Part shown: positions 22,128 through 30,118 of the stretch, piece by piece
How the letters are laid out: each line of letters opens with the position of its first letter
Numbering within the stretch: position 1 is the stretch's first letter
From: Paucibacter sp. PLA-PC-4
GTDB taxonomy: Bacteria > Pseudomonadota > Gammaproteobacteria > Burkholderiales > Burkholderiaceae_C
NCBI RefSeq assembly: GCF_026241155.1
Contig: NZ_JAPFGP010000007.1
Location: forward strand, 124,001 to 188,000
Direction of reading: 5' to 3'
DNA: 64,000 nt
Notes under the pieces: generated by a model
What the model was told of the DNA's origin: nothing
Seen by the model: the letters and a program-made list of their open reading frames with translations, nothing else
Databases searched by the model: none
Made by a program: the position numbers and the translations under genes

Positions 22128-24146
22128 CTAGTGCAGCCCTGGCACCGGCTCCTGACGTCCGGCCAGCACGGGGCTCTTCTCGAAGCGCGCCACCCAGTCC
22201 GCTACCTGCTCGGCCGGCATCGGCAGTGCGATGCCGTTGCCCTGGCCATGGTCGCAGCCCAGCGCCAGCAGCGCGCGTGCATGCGAGGCGGTTTCGACCC
22301 CTTCTGCCACCACGCTGTAGCCGAAGGTGCGGGCCAACCCGATCACGCCCTCGACCAGGGCCTTGTCCTGATCGTCAATCAGCATGTTCTGTACGAAGGA
22401 GCGGTCGATCTTCAGCGTGTCCACCGGCAGGTGCTTCAGATAGGTCAGGTTGGAGTAGCCGGTGCCGAAATCGTCCAGCGCGAAACGCACGCCAAAGGCG
22501 CGGCAACGCCGGATCAGGGCTTGGGTGGCATCGATATCGGCCAGCGCGGTCGACTCCAGCACCTCCAGCACCAGGTGCTCGGCCAGCGGCTCGCGGTGCC
22601 GGGCCAGCAATTCCTTCAGGCGCTGAGCGAAGTCATCGGCCTGCAGATGGCGGGCTGCGACGTTGACGCTGACGCGAAGACTCAGGCCTGCGGCCAGCCA
22701 CTGGCTGGACTGCTTGAGCGCCTGCTCGATCACCCAGTCGCCGACCTGAACCGCCAGGCCGGTCTGCTCGACCACCGGCAAAAAATGGGCTGGCCCGAGC
22801 AGGCCGCGCTCCGGATGCTGCCAGCGCAGCAAGGCCTCGACGCCCAGCACCGTGCCGGCCCGCATATCGACTTTGGGTTGGTAGTAGAGCTGTAGCTCGT
22901 TGCCGTCCAGCGCTTGCTGCATACGGCCCAGGGCCAGCACCCGGGCGTCGCTGCGCAGGCGCTTCTCGGTATCGAAGAACTGGTAACCATTGCGCCCCGA
23001 TCGCTTGACACGATAGAGCGCATGGGCGGCATGGCGCTGCAGGGTTTCGCCGTCCGAGTGGTCTTGGGGGAAGACCGTCGCGCCGAGGCTGGCGCTGAGT
23101 TCCAGCGCCTGCCGGTGGCCGTCCAGGTGGTAGGGCGCGCGAAGCACATTGAGTATCCGCTCGACTGCGAGCTGCGCTTCCTCCACGTTGCGGCAGCGCA
23201 GCAGCAGGCCGAATTCATCGCCACCCAGGCGGGCGACCTCGTCCGACCACTCACGGCCGCTGCGCAAGGCGGCCTGCAGCCGCGCAGCGACTTGTTTGAG
23301 CAGCTCGTCCCCGCCATCCGCTCCCAGCCGTTCATTGATGCTTTTGAACTGGTCCAGATCCAGGCAGCACAGGCACAGTAGGAATCCCTCGCGGCGGCTG
23401 CTCTGCACAGCCAGCTCGATGCGCTGATTGAACTCGCTGTGATTGGGCAGACCGGTCAACGCATCAAACCGGGTCTGGCGCGCCAGCAGGTCTTGCTGGC
23501 GAAGCTGCTCGGTCACGTCGGCGACCGTGACCACATGAAAACGCACCGTGCCGTCCGCCTCCGGAATTGTCGAGACCGTGAGTTGCAGCCGGCAGCTCTG
23601 GCCATTGCCACGTCGGCATTGCAGCAGACCTTGCCAGTGGCCATCCCTGACCAGCGCCTGGCGCAAGGCCTGCGGGTCGTGGCCGCTGCGGCGCAGGTTT
23701 TCGAGCGTCAGTGGCTCGGCTATCTGGCCGCACACGGCATCGCGCGGCAGCTCCATCAGCCGGCAGTAACTGGGATTGGCGTCCAGCACGCGATGCTCGG
23801 CATCGGTGACCAGCAGGCCCTCGTGCAGATGCTGGAACAAGCTGACGCTCATGCGCTGGCGCTCCTCGGCGCTGTGCTGCCACTGGGCACGTTCAGCCGC
23901 TATCTCCGCCAGAGCCGCCCGCCAGCGCAGAGTTTCGCGGTGCCGCAGGCTCGTCAGGGCGCCGAGCAACAAGCACACCGCCAGGGCCGCGATGCCCAGG
24001 CCAGGCAGCCAATCGCTGGCCCGCGACGGCGTCGGCATGCTGAGCAGCAAAACGATGCTCAGCGCCGCTCCGGCTGCGAACGGCACACGGCCCTGCCACC
24101 ACAGGGGCGAGGCTTGGGCTGCAGCAATGGAAGGCGACTGGGGCAT
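22128..24146 (-). CDS. Membrane GGDEF-EAL protein with PAS domain (c-di-GMP turnover)
   Basis: A 672-residue protein with two N-terminal membrane helices (FAAGAALSIVLLLSM and LGIAALAVCLLLGAL), a PAS domain (LFQHLHEGLLVTDAEHRVLDANPSYCRLM), a GGDEF domain with intact RLGGDEFGLLL, and a C-terminal EAL domain with VEALLRWQHPERG, DDFGTGYSNLTYLKHLP and VDTLKIDRSFV. Both catalytic signatures are intact, so it could make or break c-di-GMP. It lies directly upstream of dnaG with 10 bp between, on the same strand. Which activity dominates cannot be read from sequence. Confidence 0.9.
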   Translation of the reverse strand: MPQSPSIAAAQASPLWWQGRVPFAAGAALSIVLLLSMPTPSRASDWLPGLGIAALAVCLLLGALTSLRHRETLRWRAALAEIAAERAQWQHSAEERQRMSVSLFQHLHEGLLVTDAEHRVLDANPSYCRLMELPRDAVCGQIAEPLTLENLRRSGHDPQALRQALVRDGHWQGLLQCRRGNGQSCRLQLTVSTIPEADGTVRFHVVTVADVTEQLRQQDLLARQTRFDALTGLPNHSEFNQRIELAVQSSRREGFLLCLCCLDLDQFKSINERLGADGGDELLKQVAARLQAALRSGREWSDEVARLGGDEFGLLLRCRNVEEAQLAVERILNVLRAPYHLDGHRQALELSASLGATVFPQDHSDGETLQRHAAHALYRVKRSGRNGYQFFDTEKRLRSDARVLALGRMQQALDGNELQLYYQPKVDMRAGTVLGVEALLRWQHPERGLLGPAHFLPVVEQTGLAVQVGDWVIEQALKQSSQWLAAGLSLRVSVNVAARHLQADDFAQRLKELLARHREPLAEHLVLEVLESTALADIDATQALIRRCRAFGVRFALDDFGTGYSNLTYLKHLPVDTLKIDRSFVQNMLIDDQDKALVEGVIGLARTFGYSVVAEGVETASHARALLALGCDHGQGNGIALPMPAEQVADWVARFEKSPVLAGRQEPVPGLH

Positions 24147-24284
24147 GGGCGCCTGTGGGAGGAGGTGGCGATTCGGTCCCTGGGTGCTGACCCCGGGACA
24201 AGGGCCGCAAGATGCTAGCAGTGCGGCGGCCCGGCTGCCTTGAGTTTGCCCCCCGCAAATAGATGGCTCGAAAACCCCGCCTCA

Positions 24285-24313
24285 AAACAAAAAAGGCTGC
24301 CTAGCGGCAGCCT
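24285..24313 (-). terminator. Rho-independent terminator of the H-NS-like gene
   Basis: AGGCTGCC (24294-24301), loop TAGC, GGCAGCCT (24306-24313): a perfect 8-bp stem followed on the minus strand by TTTTTTGTTTTG. It starts 47 bp after the stop of the H-NS-like gene. Confidence 0.88.
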
Positions 24314-24359
24314 CGGGTAATACTTGCCGAGATTCTCGGCCGTACTGAGCAGGTTTGGC

Positions 24360-24656
24360 TCAGACGTTGAAATCTTCCAGCTTGGCGCCGCCGCCGATCG
24401 CTGCCTTCAGCCACTTGGGCTGCAAACCGCGACCGCTCCAGGTTTCCCCGGTTGCCTGGTTCCGGTATTTGACTGCCACCTTGGAGGTCTTGCCCGCCTT
24501 CGGTGTGCGCACGCTCAGATCGGCAACTGTCAGGCCATATTCGGACATCAAACTCTTGACCTTGGCAACGGCATCGGCGCGTTCGCGATCCTTGGTTTGG
24601 GCGATTTGTTCGTCGAGTGCGGCCCGTTGAGCCAACAGGTCTTTGAGTGATGCCAT
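24360..24656 (-). CDS. H-NS family nucleoid-associated protein
   Basis: A 98-residue protein. The N-terminal half is a helical oligomerisation region (LKDLLAQRAALDEQIAQTK). The C-terminal half has the H-NS DNA-binding signature KYRNQATGETWSGRGLQPKWLKAAI, with the GRG-type minor-groove contact as TWSGRG. Such proteins bind AT-rich DNA and silence acquired genes. It is monocistronic: a terminator follows, and a minus-strand TATAAT (24706-24711) lies 50 bp upstream of the ATG. GCGAGGATTTGC supplies the ribosome binding site. Confidence 0.92.
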   Translation of the reverse strand: MASLKDLLAQRAALDEQIAQTKDRERADAVAKVKSLMSEYGLTVADLSVRTPKAGKTSKVAVKYRNQATGETWSGRGLQPKWLKAAIGGGAKLEDFNV

Positions 24657-24705
24657 CTTTGCAAATCCTCGCTAGGTTTCAAGTTCAAGCATGGGGGACG
24701 CGCCG

Positions 24706-24711
24706 ATTATA
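24706..24711 (-). promoter_or_regulatory. Promoter -10 element of the H-NS-like gene
   Basis: A perfect TATAAT on the minus strand, 49 bp upstream of the start codon. No convincing -35 was found at 16-18 bp, so the promoter may be activator-dependent or rely on other contacts. Confidence 0.45.
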
Positions 24712-24816
24712 GGCATGGGCCCGCAAAACTCTCTAGCGACCTATTATGCGCAGATGCGGCGCCGCTCGCAATATTCGTCAAAAAGCGGCTGTTGTCGTGG
24801 TGCCGACATATTGACT

Positions 24817-24853
24817 CGGGGTCACCGCAAACCCGTGCGTGCGGCGACCCCGG
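24817..24853 (-). terminator. GC-rich hairpin after the iron-binding protein gene
   Basis: CGGGGTC-A-CCGC and GCGG-C-GACCCCG form an imperfect stem of about 11 bp with a 12-nt loop, 7 bp after the stop codon. It lacks a T tract, so efficiency is uncertain. Confidence 0.4.
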
Positions 24854-24859
24854 TGCGCT

Positions 24860-25906
24860 TTACTTGAAGCCGACCTTGTCCAGCAGTTGCTGCACCTTGG
24901 GCAGATTCGCGCCTACTGAGGAAACCGGGATGGTTTCGCTCTTGAATTCACCCATCGCCTCCAGGGCCGGATTGGCCGGGCGCACACCGACCACCACCGG
25001 CCATTCGTTATTGCCGTTGGCGAAATAGATTTGCGCTTCCGGCGAGCTCAAGTACTCGAGGAACTTGACCGCGTTGTCGCGATTCTTTGCGTGCTTGGCC
25101 ATCGCGCCGCCGGCGATATTCATATGGGTGCCCCAGCTCTGCTGATTGGGGAAAACCACGCCCAGGCGCTCGACCACTGCGCGATCTTCCGGCTTGCTGG
25201 AACGCATCATGCGGGCAAGGTAATAGCTGTTGGTCACGGCGATCTGGCATTCGCCGCTGGCGGCTGCCTTGATCTGGTCGGTATCGCCACCCTTGGGGGC
25301 GCGCGCCATATTGTCGACCACGCCCTTGAGCCAGGCCTCGGTGCGTTGCGCCCCCATATGCTCATACATCGCACCGAACAGCGAGAGGTTATAGGGGTGC
25401 GAGCCGCTGCGAAGGCAGACCTTGCCCTTGTTCTTAGGGTCGGCCAATTCCTCGTAGGTATCGACGTCCTCTTTCTTGACGTTGATCTTGTTGTAGACGA
25501 TGACGCGAGCCCGGGTCGACAGGCCAAACCAAGCCGAACCCTGGCCGCTGTCCTTGGCGCGCAGATGGGCTGGAATGCGCTGCTCCAGCACAGTCGACTT
25601 GACTGGTGCGAACAGGCCGTCGGTTTCGGCCAGCCACAGGCGTGCGGCATCGACCAGCAAGATCACATCGGCAGGGCTGGAGCTGCCCTCGCTTTTCAGG
25701 CGAGCGATCAGACCGGCGTCGTCGGTGTCGACGCGGTTGATGCGGATGCCGGTGGCTTTCGTGAAATTCGCGTATAGCGCTTCGTCGGTCTGGTAGTGAC
25801 GGGCTGAATACAGATTCAGCACCTGCTCCTGAGCCAGCGTTGCCGTAGCCAGGCCGGTCAGCAGGCCGGCGGCGAGGGCGGATTTGACGAGACGGGAAAT
25901 TCGCAT
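24860..25906 (-). CDS. Periplasmic Fe3+-binding protein of an ABC transporter (FutA/FbpA type)
   Basis: A 348-residue secreted protein. The signal peptide (SALAAGLLTGLATATLA) precedes QEQVLNLYSARHYQTDEALY, the typical start of ferric-binding proteins. Later landmarks are SPADVILLVDAARLW, LSTRARVIVYNK, GECQIAVTNSYYLARMM and NIAGGAMAKHAKN; the paired Tyr in NSYYLAR are the expected iron ligands. No permease or ATPase gene lies beside it, so the rest of the transporter must be elsewhere. A Fur-like dyad 44 bp upstream suggests iron repression. Confidence 0.9.
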   Translation of the reverse strand: MRISRLVKSALAAGLLTGLATATLAQEQVLNLYSARHYQTDEALYANFTKATGIRINRVDTDDAGLIARLKSEGSSSPADVILLVDAARLWLAETDGLFAPVKSTVLEQRIPAHLRAKDSGQGSAWFGLSTRARVIVYNKINVKKEDVDTYEELADPKNKGKVCLRSGSHPYNLSLFGAMYEHMGAQRTEAWLKGVVDNMARAPKGGDTDQIKAAASGECQIAVTNSYYLARMMRSSKPEDRAVVERLGVVFPNQQSWGTHMNIAGGAMAKHAKNRDNAVKFLEYLSSPEAQIYFANGNNEWPVVVGVRPANPALEAMGEFKSETIPVSSVGANLPKVQQLLDKVGFK

Positions 25907-25949
25907 GGGGTCTCCAAGCCAAGTAAGGTGGCTGGGAGTTTACCCCGTG

Positions 25950-25968
25950 AACAAGAATAATTCTTGTT
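25950..25968. promoter_or_regulatory. Fur-like 9-1-9 dyad upstream of the iron-binding protein gene
   Basis: AACAAGAAT-A-ATTCTTGTT is a perfect 9-1-9 inverted repeat, the geometry of a Fur box. Its core AGAATnATTCT resembles Fur boxes of betaproteobacteria, while its match to the E. coli consensus is about 11 of 19. It lies between yggX and the iron-transport gene. Confidence 0.6.
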
Positions 25969-25979
25969 TGAGTTCAATC

Positions 25980-26252
25980 TCAGGTCGTCGGTGGGACGTA
26001 GCCCGCGACCGCTTCGGCGCCAGCGCCGAAGAAGAATTGCTCCATTTGCCGGGCCAGGTATTGGCGGGCGCGCAGATCGGCCAGGTTCAGGCGGTTCTCA
26101 TTGACCAGCATCGTCTGATGCTTCATCCAGGCCGCCCAGGCCTCCTTGCAGACGTTTTGATAGATGCGCTTGCCCAGTTCGCCGGGATAGGGCGCGAAGT
26201 CCAGGCCTTCGCCTTCTTTCTTCAGATAAACACATTGCACCATGCGTGCCAT
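25980..26252 (-). CDS. yggX: Probable Fe(2+)-trafficking protein YggX
   Basis: A 90-residue cytoplasmic protein that protects iron-sulfur clusters from oxidative damage. The start [19 protein letters not shown] at 26252 matches the family; the longer open frame is not coding. Further landmarks are [33 protein letters not shown] and [18 protein letters not shown] lies 8 nt upstream. It is 41 bp after argA on the same strand and next to an iron-uptake gene. Confidence 0.96.
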   Translation of the reverse strand: MARMVQCVYLKKEGEGLDFAPYPGELGKRIYQNVCKEAWAAWMKHQTMLVNENRLNLADLRARQYLARQMEQFFFGAGAEAVAGYVPPTT

Positions 26253-26293
26253 AACAACCTCTATTTGCTTGAGTGTGGAGGGGAGGCCCGGAT

Positions 26294-27634
26294 TCAGGCC
26301 AGCTTCTTGACCAGCACTTGCGAGCGCCGGTCCCAGTTGTATTTGCGTTTGCGCTCTTCGGGCAGCCATTCGGGTTCGACGGGCGAAAACCCGCGCTTGA
26401 TGAACCAGTGCATCGTGCGTGTGGTCAACACGAAGATGCTGCTCAGGCCCTGCGCCTTGGCGCGCTGCTCGATGCGCTTGAGGATGCGGTCGCCGTCGCC
26501 CTGGCCCTGTACCTCGCTGGAGACGGTCAGCGCCGCCATCTCGGCGGTGCGTGCCTCTACATAGGGGTACAGCGCCGCACAGCCGAAGATCACGCCGTCG
26601 TGCTCGATCACCGTGTAGGCCTCGATATCGCGCTCGATCTCGTTGCGGTCGCGCTTGACCAGGGTGCCGTCGCGCTCGAAGGGTTCGATCAGCGCGACGA
26701 TGCCGCCGACATCATCGGGGCTGGCCTCGCGCAGGCTTTCCAGCTTCTCGTCGACCACCATGGTGCCGATACCGTCATGGGTGTAGACCTCCTGCAAGAG
26801 CGCGCCGTCCACCGCCAATGGCAAGATGTGCGAGCGCTCGACGCCAGCTTGGCAGGCCTTGACGCAATGCTGCAGATAGAAGGCCACATCGGTGGGCTGG
26901 GTCGGGCGCGGCAGGCTGGCCAGCATGCGCTTGGCGTCGGCCAGGGCTAGCTCGGTGTCGATGGCGCTGTCGGGGTCGTCCGGGTTTTCGCGCACGCCGG
27001 CCACCTCGGTCATGAACAGCAGCTTGTCGGCCTGCAGCGCGATCGCGGCGCTGGTGGCCACTTCTTCCATCGTCAGGTTGAACGCTTCGCCGGTCGGCGA
27101 GAAGCCGAAGGGCGACAGCAGCACGATGGCGCCGCTGTCGATGGCGCGCTGGATTGCCGCTGCATCAACCTTGCGCACCAGGCCGCTGTGCTGGAAATCA
27201 ACACCGTCGACGATGCCCACTGGCCGCGCGGTCAGGAAATTGCCCGATACCACCCGCACCGTCGCATTGGCCATCGGCGTGTTCGGCAAACCCTGTGAGA
27301 ACGCGGCCTCGATCTCAAAGCGAAGCTGGCCGGCCGCCTCCTGGGCACAGTCCAGTGCCACCGCGTCTGTGACGCGTACGCCCTGGTGGAACTTCGGCGT
27401 CTGGCCCTTGGCGGCCAGCTGCTCGTTGACCTGGGGCCTAAAGCCGTGCACCAGTACGATCTTGATGCCCATCGCGTGCAAGATGGACAGGTCCTGCACA
27501 AAGGCGTTGAGCTTGCCCGCCGCCACCAACTCGCCCGGCATCCCGACCACAAAGGTCTCGCCGCGGTAGGCATGGATATAAGGCGCGACCGAGCGGAACC
27601 AGGGCACGAAGGTGTGAGGAAAGACAAGGCTCAT
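26294..27634 (-). CDS. argA: Amino-acid N-acetyltransferase ArgA (N-acetylglutamate synthase)
   Basis: First enzyme of arginine synthesis: glutamate plus acetyl-CoA to N-acetylglutamate. The 446-residue protein starts [20 protein letters not shown]. The amino-acid-kinase domain has [14 protein letters not shown] and [14 protein letters not shown]. The GNAT domain (about 300-446) has [36 protein letters not shown] and the closing [30 protein letters not shown]. The ATG at 27634 fits the family; the frame stays open for 30 codons upstream. It is upstream of yggX. Confidence 0.95.
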   Translation of the reverse strand: MSLVFPHTFVPWFRSVAPYIHAYRGETFVVGMPGELVAAGKLNAFVQDLSILHAMGIKIVLVHGFRPQVNEQLAAKGQTPKFHQGVRVTDAVALDCAQEAAGQLRFEIEAAFSQGLPNTPMANATVRVVSGNFLTARPVGIVDGVDFQHSGLVRKVDAAAIQRAIDSGAIVLLSPFGFSPTGEAFNLTMEEVATSAAIALQADKLLFMTEVAGVRENPDDPDSAIDTELALADAKRMLASLPRPTQPTDVAFYLQHCVKACQAGVERSHILPLAVDGALLQEVYTHDGIGTMVVDEKLESLREASPDDVGGIVALIEPFERDGTLVKRDRNEIERDIEAYTVIEHDGVIFGCAALYPYVEARTAEMAALTVSSEVQGQGDGDRILKRIEQRAKAQGLSSIFVLTTRTMHWFIKRGFSPVEPEWLPEERKRKYNWDRRSQVLVKKLA

Positions 27635-27704
27635 GTAGCGGGAGGGCGGTTGCGGCAGCAGGACGGGATGGAATGGGCCCCGATTGTGCCGCAGCGCCAC
27701 CGGC

Positions 27705-27731
27705 TCGGAGTGCCGCAAGGGCACTCCGAGT
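27705..27731 (-). terminator. Strong hairpin after the subtilase gene
   Basis: CTCGGAGTGCC, loop GCAAG, GGCACTCCGAG: a perfect 11-bp stem 16 bp after the subtilase stop. There is no T tract, so it may act as a weak terminator or mRNA 3'-end stabiliser. Confidence 0.5.
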
Positions 27732-27747
27732 CCGTACGCTGTGCCGC

Positions 27748-29871
27748 TCAGGCCTGCGGGCCGCGCCGGCGCCGCAGCTGCCAGCTCAGCAGGCCCAGCC
27801 CCGCGAGCATCAGCGCGTAGCTCTCGGGCTCCGGCACGGCGCTGATGTCCAGGCGGACGCTGCCGTTGTCATAGAACAGCGCGCTGGTGTAGCCCGCGCC
27901 CAGGCCGCTGACCTGGACCGACGAGAACTGGCCCATGAAGTTGCCAGCGCTCATCAGTGTGAAGCTGGCGTTGCCGCTCAGCGAGAAGCTGTCCAGCAGG
28001 GTCAGCTGCAAGCTGCCGCCAAGGAAGGCCGTGCCGCCGATGGCCAGCAGATCGGTGCCGCCGGCTCCGATCTCCAGGTCCAGCCAGCCGCTCGGGAACT
28101 GGGCGAAGTTGCCCAGCACCGTCAGCGTACCGATGGAATCCTCGCCGGGAGCGATGTGGCCCGCCTCGTTGAGCAGGTCGCCCTGAATGGTGGCGGTGCC
28201 GGCCAACATGCCGCCGTGTACCGTCACGTCGCCGCTGCCGAAGGCGCTGACGGAGCGGCCGACCAGGGTGCCGCCGAACAACTCGGTGCCGCCGGAATAG
28301 CTGTTGTCGCCCGCCAGCACCAGGGTGCCCCCACCGGACTTGGACAGGCTGCCCTCATAGACCCGGCTGTCGCGGGCCACTTCGCGCGCCTGGCCGACGG
28401 TGTATTCGGTGACCTCGTCGGCGCTCGCGCCGGCCGGCAGTCCGTTGAGCCAGCCCTTGCTCTGCTTGGTGTTGAACCAACTGCTCGCCTCGGCCTCGTC
28501 CTCGAGCTTGCGGGCCTTGATTGCGGTGTCGGAGATGTTGTTGCTCCAGGTGTCGTTCTGGCCCTGGGTGTTGACGGCGAACTTGCCGAGGAATTGCCCA
28601 GGGCCGTTCATCGCGTTCCTGAGGCTGATCGTGCCCCAACCGTTGCGGCTGTCCGGCACCACGGTGCGCTGGCCTGCATTCGTGTTGGCGATGGCCACGC
28701 CGGCGGCATTGTTGATCGTCCCGTTCTGCACTGCCGTGGTCTTCATGACCTCCAGCGCCTGGGCGTTGGTCATATAGCTGTAGCGCTCCATGATGACGGC
28801 CAGCGCGCCAGAGGCATGCGGCGCGGCCATCGAGGTGCCCGACAGGCTGCTATAGCCGGCCACGCCGGCGGCGTTGACCGTGCTGCCATTGATGCCGTTG
28901 CCTGGTGCTGTCATGCAGGACCATTTAGCGACGCCGCACTGGTTGTACAAATGAGCGCCGGGCACATTGACCGAGCCGTCTGCATTCAGGGTCTGGCCGA
29001 CCGGCGAGCCGCTGATGTTCAGGTTCTGGCGAATCGCAGCCACGGCCAGCCAGTTGGCTTCCAGCTCTGGCATGAAGTAAGCAGCGCCCGAGCGCGCGCT
29101 GGCGTTGCTGAAGCCGGTATTGCCGGCACTGAACACCATCACCGTGCCGGTCTTGCCGGCGTCGAGCGCGCCCTTCATCCAAGTGTCGTCGCGCGACAGA
29201 AAGCCCCATGCACCCAGCAGGCCGGGTGTGCCAGCGGCATTGGGCCCGAGGGTGTTGTATTGCTCGCTATTGGGCTGGCTGCCCCAACTGGTGCTGATGA
29301 TGCGCACGCCCTGGGCGTTGACGCCGCGGTAGACATCAGCCACATAGCCCTGTTCCAGAGTTTGCGCGGCCGTTTGCGTGACCTGCGGCATGCCAAACAG
29401 CACGCTGTCGGTCTTGTGGGTGTTGCCGACATAGAGGCTGGCGTTGAAGGCCACGCCGTGGAAATTGCTACTGCCGCCCAGACTGCCATCGCGCGAGGCG
29501 GCGATCGTGCCCGACACATGGGTGCCATGGGTGTCGTTGTAGCTGCTGCTCCAGGCGCCCGAGATGCCATTGACTGTGACCGCGTGGTAGCGCGTGCTGT
29601 CGAGCTGTGGATGGGCGGTGAAATAGCCGGAGTCGACCATGCCCACCTTGATGCCGGCGCCGCTGAAGCCGGCTGCGTACGCGTACTCCGCGCCAATTGC
29701 GTTGAGGCCCCAGTCGCGCCGGAACTCGGCGGTGCGCCAGCTGGCCGGGTCACCCAGAAGACCGGGATCGCCCTCATAAGTGGTGATGGCCAGCGCTTGC
29801 TGGGCGGCCAGCGCAGCGATAAGAATGACGCTCAGCCGGCTCAGGCTCAGATGGGAGGGGGTGTGTTTCAT
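27748..29871 (-). CDS. Subtilisin-like serine protease with autotransporter-type repeats and PEP-CTERM tail
   Basis: A 707-residue secreted protease. The signal peptide (LSVILIAALAAQQALA) precedes an S8 domain with the triad Asp80 (VGMVDSGY), His115 (NDTHGTHVSG) and Ser347 (LSGTSMAAPHASG). Residues about 500-600 hold autotransporter-associated beta repeats (GGGTLVLAGDNSYSGGT and GHIAPGEDSIGTLTVLGNF). In related autotransporters a beta-barrel follows; here the protein ends with a PEP-CTERM signal, VPEPESYALMLAGLGLLSW plus RRRRG. It is thus probably handled by an exosortase rather than self-transported. Divergent from hrpA. The substrate is unknown. Confidence 0.88.
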   Translation of the reverse strand: MKHTPSHLSLSRLSVILIAALAAQQALAITTYEGDPGLLGDPASWRTAEFRRDWGLNAIGAEYAYAAGFSGAGIKVGMVDSGYFTAHPQLDSTRYHAVTVNGISGAWSSSYNDTHGTHVSGTIAASRDGSLGGSSNFHGVAFNASLYVGNTHKTDSVLFGMPQVTQTAAQTLEQGYVADVYRGVNAQGVRIISTSWGSQPNSEQYNTLGPNAAGTPGLLGAWGFLSRDDTWMKGALDAGKTGTVMVFSAGNTGFSNASARSGAAYFMPELEANWLAVAAIRQNLNISGSPVGQTLNADGSVNVPGAHLYNQCGVAKWSCMTAPGNGINGSTVNAAGVAGYSSLSGTSMAAPHASGALAVIMERYSYMTNAQALEVMKTTAVQNGTINNAAGVAIANTNAGQRTVVPDSRNGWGTISLRNAMNGPGQFLGKFAVNTQGQNDTWSNNISDTAIKARKLEDEAEASSWFNTKQSKGWLNGLPAGASADEVTEYTVGQAREVARDSRVYEGSLSKSGGGTLVLAGDNSYSGGTELFGGTLVGRSVSAFGSGDVTVHGGMLAGTATIQGDLLNEAGHIAPGEDSIGTLTVLGNFAQFPSGWLDLEIGAGGTDLLAIGGTAFLGGSLQLTLLDSFSLSGNASFTLMSAGNFMGQFSSVQVSGLGAGYTSALFYDNGSVRLDISAVPEPESYALMLAGLGLLSWQLRRRRGPQA

Positions 29872-30118
29872 CGGGCGATCTCCGGGATGCTTGGAGGAGA
29901 GGTGGGTGCGGCGTGGGGCTGCTCGGTAGCAAGACCTGGCCCTGTTTGCCGGTCAGGCGCTCGATGCTAGGGCCGGCAAGTCGTGATGAAGTACCGGTTT
30001 TCCCGCGCTCGCAGCGATTCCGGGCGATAGGCGTTCCTTCGTTCTTGGGGGCGTGCGAGCAGCGGTCCGACAAGGCCCACAGCGCCGAGTCCGCAAAGAC
30101 ACCGATAATCGTGGGCTC

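Noticed and set aside
27673-29970. Plus-strand open frame of 765 codons across the subtilase
   Set aside because: Antisense to a gene with an intact catalytic triad and signals; composition is Ala/Gly/Arg-rich without motifs.
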